This document shows positions 59,541-64,000 of a stretch of 64,000 nt of DNA, piece after piece (position 1 is the first letter of the stretch; every line of letters begins with the position of its first letter). The DNA is from JAZDOK01 sp043798715. GTDB taxonomy: Bacteria; Vulcanimicrobiota; JAZDOK01. The position numbers and the translations under genes were made by a program. The stretch spans positions 1 through 64,000 of the forward strand of contig JAZDOK010000013.1 of assembly GCA_043798715.1 (NCBI GenBank). Direction: 5' to 3'. Below the pieces are notes generated by a model that worked only from the letters and a program-made list of their open reading frames with translations, did no database searches and was not told the DNA's origin.

Positions 59541-60317
59541 CTATAATATTTCCATTGTGTTTCTTATTTTCATAACGAGATCCGTCCGTCCACCGCGGAC
59601 AAAAGACAAATAAAGGTTAAAGTCGTTGAGAACCATGGCTCCTTCCGGGTAGGCAAAATAACAGGTTCCATCGCCCCAGATAAAAACCGTCGCAGCCCCG
59701 CCCCGGGACAGAGGAATCTCAGTCTTGGCAATCGAGGCCCGAATAACGGCGCTCATATAGCCTTTGACTTTTTGCCATTGATCAAACCGGTATTTACAGG
59801 GGATGAACACCGGCGCTGTCTGCCCCGGCAGCAGAAGCTTTCTCTCTCCCTGCCAGGAGTCCCCGGGTTTCAGCTTTCTCTTGGGCAGAATAAACTCCAT
59901 ATTGGAGACGTCATTGGGATTTATCGCCGCCGTGATTTCGAGGTACTTTCCGTTTGGGGACATCCTGTAGGCGTATTTCGGAGGCATCTGGGAGAAAGCC
60001 ATTGAATTGCCGCTCAAAGTGCCGGAGGCCTTCTCGGTGGCAACCTCGATATTCATCGCTCCGTCCTCGGCGACGCTACTCACCCTCTGGACCAGCTCGC
60101 AGGTGACCGAGGAATTGAGAGGCAGAACCTTCTGCCCTTGAAGAACCGAACCTGTCACAAGAAGGCTCGTCCGGTACCTGAATATATCACCCGGCTGGTA
60201 GCGGTATTCCAGATAAGCGCTTCTCCCCATGAAATACAGGAGAACCAGAAGAATAGCGGCGAATGCAAGAAAAAACCACACGTAAAACAGCAAAGTTCTG
60301 CCGGGTCTTTTAACCAT
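59541..60317 (-). CDS. Membrane-anchored protein of unknown function
   Basis: The 258-residue protein starts at ATG 60317 (GGGGGAG upstream). One transmembrane helix lies at residues ~9-31 and the rest is probably outside the membrane. The outer part is beta-rich (Y-Q-P-G-D-I-F-R-Y-R-T-S-L, L-K-P-G-D-S-W-Q-G-E-R-K-L). It resembles exported DUF6263-like proteins in general layout only, which I cannot verify. The region 59331-59540 before it holds no gene that I can see. Confidence 0.6.
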   Translation of the reverse strand: MVKRPGRTLLFYVWFFLAFAAILLVLLYFMGRSAYLEYRYQPGDIFRYRTSLLVTGSVLQGQKVLPLNSSVTCELVQRVSSVAEDGAMNIEVATEKASGTLSGNSMAFSQMPPKYAYRMSPNGKYLEITAAINPNDVSNMEFILPKRKLKPGDSWQGERKLLLPGQTAPVFIPCKYRFDQWQKVKGYMSAVIRASIAKTEIPLSRGGAATVFIWGDGTCYFAYPEGAMVLNDFNLYLSFVRGGRTDLVMKIRNTMEIL

Positions 60318-60448
60318 GTTCTTACTCCCCCTCATTAATCTTTTTCGATAGAAAAAGGCGAATTCCTCCAAGACAGGATTTGCTCCTGCGCCGGGCAACT
60401 GCTATAATAAAAAATCATAGGCGCTTGTATGCAAGGAGGATGATTAAT

Positions 60449-60778
60449 TTGTCCGATTATAGGGTTGTCTTTGTCACTGTTCCGGACATAGAAGAGGGAA
60501 GGAAGATCGCCCTGGCCCTGCTGGGAAAAAAGCTTGCCGCCTGCGTCTCCATCCTGCCCGGAGTGGAATCGCACTACTGGTGGCAGGGGGCGATTGAAAA
60601 GAGCCGGGAATGCCTGCTCCTTATCAAGACAATACCAAGCATGGCCGCAGAACTTACCGAGACCATTAAAAAGATGCACTCATACTCCGTCCCGGAGATC
60701 GTCTTCTGCCCCATCCTCGAGGGAAACGAAGACTACCTTCGCTGGATATCCGAGACACTGCTGCTGCGCGATAACTGA
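60449..60778 (+). CDS. cutA: CutA1-like divalent-cation tolerance protein
   Basis: The 109-residue trimeric CutA1 family member has V-V-F-V-T-V-P-D-I-E-E-G, A-A-C-V-S-I-L-P-G-V-E-S-H-Y-W-W-Q-G and S-V-P-E-I-V. I start at TTG 60449, nine bases after AAGGAGG. An in-frame ATG at 60440 touches the ribosome-binding site and is unlikely. CutA1 was linked to copper tolerance in E. coli, though its molecular job is unclear. Confidence 0.92.
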   Translation: MSDYRVVFVTVPDIEEGRKIALALLGKKLAACVSILPGVESHYWWQGAIEKSRECLLLIKTIPSMAAELTETIKKMHSYSVPEIVFCPILEGNEDYLRWISETLLLRDN

Positions 60779-60899
60779 TTGATCATAAAGCCTCCTCAGC
60801 CGGACGCATGGAGTGTCTTCCGCTCGAAGTGACAAAGGATATTCTATAAGTATGATAGAATATGCGTTTTCGAAATTTCAATCTTAACAGAGGTGGCAA

Positions 60900-62228
60900 A
60901 TGAAGCGGGAAAAGGTCATCATAATGGGGGCGGCCGGAAGAGATTTTCATAACTTCAACGTTTATTTCAGAGACAACGACTCTTACGAGGTCATCGCTTT
61001 CACCGCAGCCCAGATCCCGGACATTGATGGAAGGCGCTATCCTCCGGAACTCTCCGGCAGGCTCTATCCTGAAGGAATCTTGATCTACTCCGAGGACGAG
61101 TTGATCCGACTCATAAAGGAACACGGCGTGAACCAGGTGGTTTTTGCCTACAGCGACACCGCTCACATGGACGTCATGCATAAAGCCTCAACGGTCACCG
61201 CCGCCGGCGCCGACTTCAGAATTATGGGGCCGGAGCACACCCAGCTAAAATCCATGGTTCCGATCGTTTCGGTATGCGCCGTACGTACCGGTGTCGGAAA
61301 AAGCCAGACAACCCGCAAAGTGTGCAGTGTTCTCAAAAAAAGAGGCATCCGGGTGGTGGCTGTCCGCCATCCCATGCCTTACGGAGATCTGCGGGTGCAG
61401 ATCTCGCAACGATTTGCCACTCTGAAGGACCTGGATGATCACAAATGCACCATCGAGGAGCAGGAGGAATATGCGCCCCACATAGAGATGGGGATTGTCG
61501 TTTATGCCGGAGTTGATTACGAGAAAATTCTGCGTCAGGCCGAGAAAGAGGCCGATGTCATCGTCTGGGACGGAGGCAACAACGATTTCCCGTTTTACAA
61601 ATCGGACCTTCAGATCGTACTGGTGGATCCGCTCAGGGCGGGCCACGAGGTTTCCTATTTTCCAGGCGAGACCAATCTTAAGATGGCCGACGTCATTGTT
61701 ATAAACAAGATGGATTCCGCCAATCTCGAAGGGATCGCCCATGTCAAGGATAGCATCCGTAAAAACAACCCTGAAGCCCTGGTCATCGAGGCGATTTCTC
61801 CCATATCTGTTGATGATTCCGAAATTATGAAAGGCAAAACGGTGCTGGTGGTGGAAGACGGGCCGACTCTGACCCATGGAGACATGGGATTCGGGGCCGG
61901 AATTCTGGCGGCCAAGAAATTCGGCGCCCTGGAAATAGCAGATCCCAGGCCCTATGCCGTCGGCTCGATCCAGGAGACCTATAAGAAATTTCCGCACCTG
62001 CAAAAGGTGCTCCCGGCAATGGGCTATTCCAAGAAGCAGATCCGGGAACTCAAGGAAACGATTGACGCCACTCCGGCCGATCTGGTGGTCATCGGAACTC
62101 CCGTTGATCTCCGCCTGATCACGAAGTTCTCCAAGCCGGCGGTGCGGGTCACCTACGAGCTGGAGGAAGTCGGCAAGCTTGACCTGGAAAAGTGCCTCGA
62201 ACCCATCCTTTCTTCATTGAAAAAGTGA
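60900..62228 (+). CDS. Cyclic 2,3-diphosphoglycerate synthetase-like GTPase
   Basis: The 442-residue protein has an N-terminal nucleotide-binding-like domain: I-I-M-G-A-A-G-R-D-F-H-N-F-N. The P-loop-type centre has V-C-A-V-R-T-G-V-G-K-S-Q-T-T-R, D-G-G-N-N-D-F-P-F, V-D-P-L-R-A-G-H-E and the base-recognising V-I-N-K-M-D. This is the pattern of cDPGS-type enzymes, which in thermophilic archaea make the osmolyte cyclic 2,3-diphosphoglycerate. Bacterial homologues are widespread and their product is generally unproven. The ribU-like gene follows 28 nt later. Confidence 0.82.
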   Translation: MKREKVIIMGAAGRDFHNFNVYFRDNDSYEVIAFTAAQIPDIDGRRYPPELSGRLYPEGILIYSEDELIRLIKEHGVNQVVFAYSDTAHMDVMHKASTVTAAGADFRIMGPEHTQLKSMVPIVSVCAVRTGVGKSQTTRKVCSVLKKRGIRVVAVRHPMPYGDLRVQISQRFATLKDLDDHKCTIEEQEEYAPHIEMGIVVYAGVDYEKILRQAEKEADVIVWDGGNNDFPFYKSDLQIVLVDPLRAGHEVSYFPGETNLKMADVIVINKMDSANLEGIAHVKDSIRKNNPEALVIEAISPISVDDSEIMKGKTVLVVEDGPTLTHGDMGFGAGILAAKKFGALEIADPRPYAVGSIQETYKKFPHLQKVLPAMGYSKKQIRELKETIDATPADLVVIGTPVDLRLITKFSKPAVRVTYELEEVGKLDLEKCLEPILSSLKK

Positions 62229-62256
62229 TTCCAGAAAAAAAGCCGGGACGAATCTC

Positions 62257-62844
62257 ATGAAGCTGGCCGGATTTGTGAAAATCGCTCTCTTGGCCTCTTT
62301 AGCCGCTCTTCTTATGATCTTTCTTCAAGTGCCCTTTCCTCCGGCGCCCTTCATTAAGTACGATCCGAGCGATACGGCGACCATTATCGGCGCGCTGGCG
62401 CTCGGCCCCATGGAAGGCGTGGCCCTGGCTTTCGTGAAGGATCTGATATTTCTCCTTGTAAAAGGCGGAGAGGGTGGAGGTCTGGGAGCCTTTATGGACT
62501 TTATCGCAGGGGCCTCCATGGCTGTTTTGTGCGGCAGTATTTACCGCATCAGAAAGACAAAGGCGATGGCGACGCTGGCTCTCGTCGTCGGCATCCTCGG
62601 AACAACCGCCTTGATGATCCCGGCAAATTACCTGGTTTTGCCGCTGTTCATCCGCCCGCAAACGGCTTTGACTACATTTATCCTCTGCTCGGTGGTCCCC
62701 TTTAACCTTTTAAAGGGACTCTTCAATTCGCTGCTGGTACTGTTTTTATACAAGCGACTCTCCCACTTCCTCAAGGCAGTGAAAAGCGAAGGGGCTCCGT
62801 CTGCGACTTCCACTTTACAAAAAGAGAAAAGTTTATTATTATAA
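62257..62844 (+). CDS. RibU-like riboflavin S-component of an ECF transporter
   Basis: The 195-residue membrane protein has about six hydrophobic segments. Early F-I-K-Y-D-P-S-D-T-A-T-I-I-G-A-L-A-L-G-P and F-V-K-D-L-I-F-L-L fit RibU. The long N-terminal helix lacks a cleavable signal. It would capture riboflavin or FMN and work with shared EcfAT, which is not seen here. The 28-nt gap upstream leaves no room for an FMN riboswitch. Confidence 0.8.
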   Translation: MKLAGFVKIALLASLAALLMIFLQVPFPPAPFIKYDPSDTATIIGALALGPMEGVALAFVKDLIFLLVKGGEGGGLGAFMDFIAGASMAVLCGSIYRIRKTKAMATLALVVGILGTTALMIPANYLVLPLFIRPQTALTTFILCSVVPFNLLKGLFNSLLVLFLYKRLSHFLKAVKSEGAPSATSTLQKEKSLLL

Positions 62845-62874
62845 GGGCAGCTTAATTGTGAGGAAACACTGAAT

Positions 62875-63747
62875 ATGCTCGAACAAATAAGACGCCTCCC
62901 CATCCCCTACCTCTCGAAATTCACCTTTCTGGACATGATGGACATCCTTATCGTGGCCATCTTTTTTTACTATTTCTTCCTTTTGATCAAGGACACCAGG
63001 GCGGTCCAGATAATCCAGGGCGTGGGCATTCTGCTCTTCCTGATGCTGCTGACCTACTACCTCAAACTGACGACCATCCACTGGATTCTCCGCTATCTCC
63101 TGACCGCTATCGCCGTGGCCATCCCCATCGTCTTCCAGCCTGAGCTAAGGCGGGCCCTGGGCCACCTGGGAAGGCGCGGCCTTTTCGCCGCCCCCTACGA
63201 AAGAATGGCCCGGGAGGCCATCACTCAAGTTGTAGATGAGATCACCTGGGCCAGCTCCGTCCTCTCTCAGACAAAAGTCGGAGCTCTCATCGTCATCGAG
63301 CGGGAGACCGGCCTGGAAGAATATATTGAGACCGGAACCCTCCTGGGGAGCAATGTTTCAGGGAAGCTCCTGCTCTCCATCTTCCAGCAGAAAACGCCTC
63401 TTCACGACGGGGCCGTCATAGTGAAGGGCGACAAAATCATGGCGGCCGGCTGTTATTTGCCGCTCTCGGAAAACGTGGACTTCCCGGCGGACAAAAGCCT
63501 CGGCTCCCGCCACCGCTGCGCCATAGGGCTCTCAGAGCAGACAGACGCCCTGGTGGTGGTGATCTCCGAGGAGTCGGGCAGCATCTCCCTGGCCAGAAAT
63601 GGCAAGTTGACCCGAAATCTGGATCCGGAAAAATTGAAAAAAGTGCTTCTGGCTCTCTTGATTTCTCCAAACGGGCCGCAAATACCACTCTGGAAAGACC
63701 TGATGGAAAGGAAGGGCAACTTTGGGATCCTTAAGAAAAAACCTTAG
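62875..63747 (+). CDS. cdaA: Diadenylate cyclase CdaA
   Basis: The 290-residue membrane-bound enzyme makes cyclic di-AMP. About three N-terminal membrane helices (residues ~18-90) precede the DAC domain with its D-G-A (T-P-L-H-D-G-A-V-I) and R-H-R (S-R-H-R-C-A-I-G-L) motifs. Cyclic di-AMP controls potassium, osmolytes and cell-wall balance. The cdaR-like gene overlaps its 3' end by 26 nt. Confidence 0.95.
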   Translation: MLEQIRRLPIPYLSKFTFLDMMDILIVAIFFYYFFLLIKDTRAVQIIQGVGILLFLMLLTYYLKLTTIHWILRYLLTAIAVAIPIVFQPELRRALGHLGRRGLFAAPYERMAREAITQVVDEITWASSVLSQTKVGALIVIERETGLEEYIETGTLLGSNVSGKLLLSIFQQKTPLHDGAVIVKGDKIMAAGCYLPLSENVDFPADKSLGSRHRCAIGLSEQTDALVVVISEESGSISLARNGKLTRNLDPEKLKKVLLALLISPNGPQIPLWKDLMERKGNFGILKKKP

Positions 63748-64000
63748 GCTCAAGCTGTTCTGCGCCTTCCTGGCCATATGCCTCTGGGGTTATGTGAAAT
63801 ACACCCAGACGCCTCTGGCCGGGCCGCTGATGGAGCTCAATCTGGTCCTGCCGCTTCAGGCAATGAACCTGTCTGCTTCAGTCATTCCCCTGGGTCTGCC
63901 GAAGTCAGTCACGGTGACCATACGGGGAGGCCCGGAAGTCATCAAGGGAATCACGCCGGACCATATTAAAGCCGCGGTTAATTTTAAGGATAAAAACACC
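63722..64000 (+). CDS. cdaR: YbbR-domain protein CdaR, N-terminal part
   Basis: The frame starts at TTG 63722, behind AAGGAAGG in the cdaA end, and runs off the right edge in frame after 93 codons. A short basic N-terminus leads into a membrane helix (L-F-C-A-F-L-A-I-C-L-W-G-Y-V). A YbbR-like beta segment follows, with V-I-P-L-G-L-P-K-S-V-T-V-T-I-R-G and an ending I-K-A-A-V-N-F. CdaR regulates CdaA from outside the membrane. The rest lies beyond the window. Confidence 0.88.
   Translation, partial: MGSLRKNLRLKLFCAFLAICLWGYVKYTQTPLAGPLMELNLVLPLQAMNLSASVIPLGLPKSVTVTIRGGPEVIKGITPDHIKAAVNFKDKNT

Noticed and set aside
62229..62256. FMN riboswitch before the RibU-like gene
   Set aside because: The gap is only 28 nt and shows none of the conserved riboswitch helices.

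Overview
The window is 64 kb of a moderately high-GC bacterial chromosome. I cannot place the lineage. The housekeeping genes are plainly bacterial: dgt-dnaG-rpoD, the tsaE-tsaB-rimI-tsaD set, HU and cdaA-cdaR. A haemagglutinin-like surface protein and several exported proteins and lipoproteins suggest a diderm envelope. Pyruvate phosphate dikinase, a membrane Ech/Hyf-type complex and a FAD-less molybdenum hydroxylase suggest anaerobic or low-oxygen metabolism. No rRNA and no CRISPR array were seen; there is one tRNA.

Layout. 1-4.5 kb: the end of a repetitive surface protein, a secreted cysteine-rich protein, and a divergent sulfur-trafficking operon (cysteine desulfurase-like, DsrE2-like, TusA) followed by a CYTH phosphohydrolase. 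4.5-8 kb: a membrane protein, an RNase II-type enzyme, then a small accessory patch (Uma2 nuclease, HigBA-like toxin-antitoxin, relic of a second antitoxin). 8-15.7 kb: ppdK and the dgt-dnaG-rpoD operon. 15.7-23.2 kb: a cell-surface and small-molecule modification region. It holds an SGNH hydrolase, an FGE-like protein, a NodU/CmcH carbamoyltransferase, a PP-loop ATPase, a TusA-like carrier, an intact cysteine desulfurase and two tiny membrane proteins. 23.2-31.2 kb: nucleobase metabolism (cytosine deaminase-like amidohydrolase, nucleoside phosphorylase, molybdenum hydroxylase), interrupted by an AT-rich clostripain-like lipoprotein that sits behind a truncated copy of the hydroxylase 5' end. 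31.2-32.2 kb: two small HTH proteins and a nucleotidyltransferase relic.

32.2-41.3 kb is mainly RNA and tRNA metabolism (RNB exonuclease, ComM, RlmI-like methyltransferase split by a homopolymer frameshift, t6A genes, SpoU methyltransferase). A CAU-anticodon tRNA with its own promoter and terminator follows. 41.5-48.4 kb on the minus strand encodes a minimal group 4 hydrogenase-related respiratory complex whose large subunit has lost one of the four NiFe cysteine positions. It ends in a PhnD-like binding protein and is preceded by a ketopantoate reductase-like gene. 48.4-57.5 kb is a type I restriction-modification locus with two AlbA_2-domain genes and a small unknown gene inside it. 57.6-64 kb carries a frameshifted M14 carboxypeptidase with an EF-hand prosegment, HU, CutA, a cyclic-2,3-diphosphoglycerate-synthetase-like GTPase, a RibU-like transporter subunit, and cdaA with the start of cdaR.

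The best candidate for an undescribed system is 16.6-23.2 kb. A desulfurase, a TusA-like carrier and a PP-loop ATPase that lacks its usual glutaminase partners form one operon with a carbamoyltransferase, next to membrane and SGNH partners. This predicts sulfur insertion plus carbamoylation of an envelope glycan or secreted metabolite. A second unusual sulfur locus at 1.3-3.9 kb has a desulfurase homologue without its PLP lysine.
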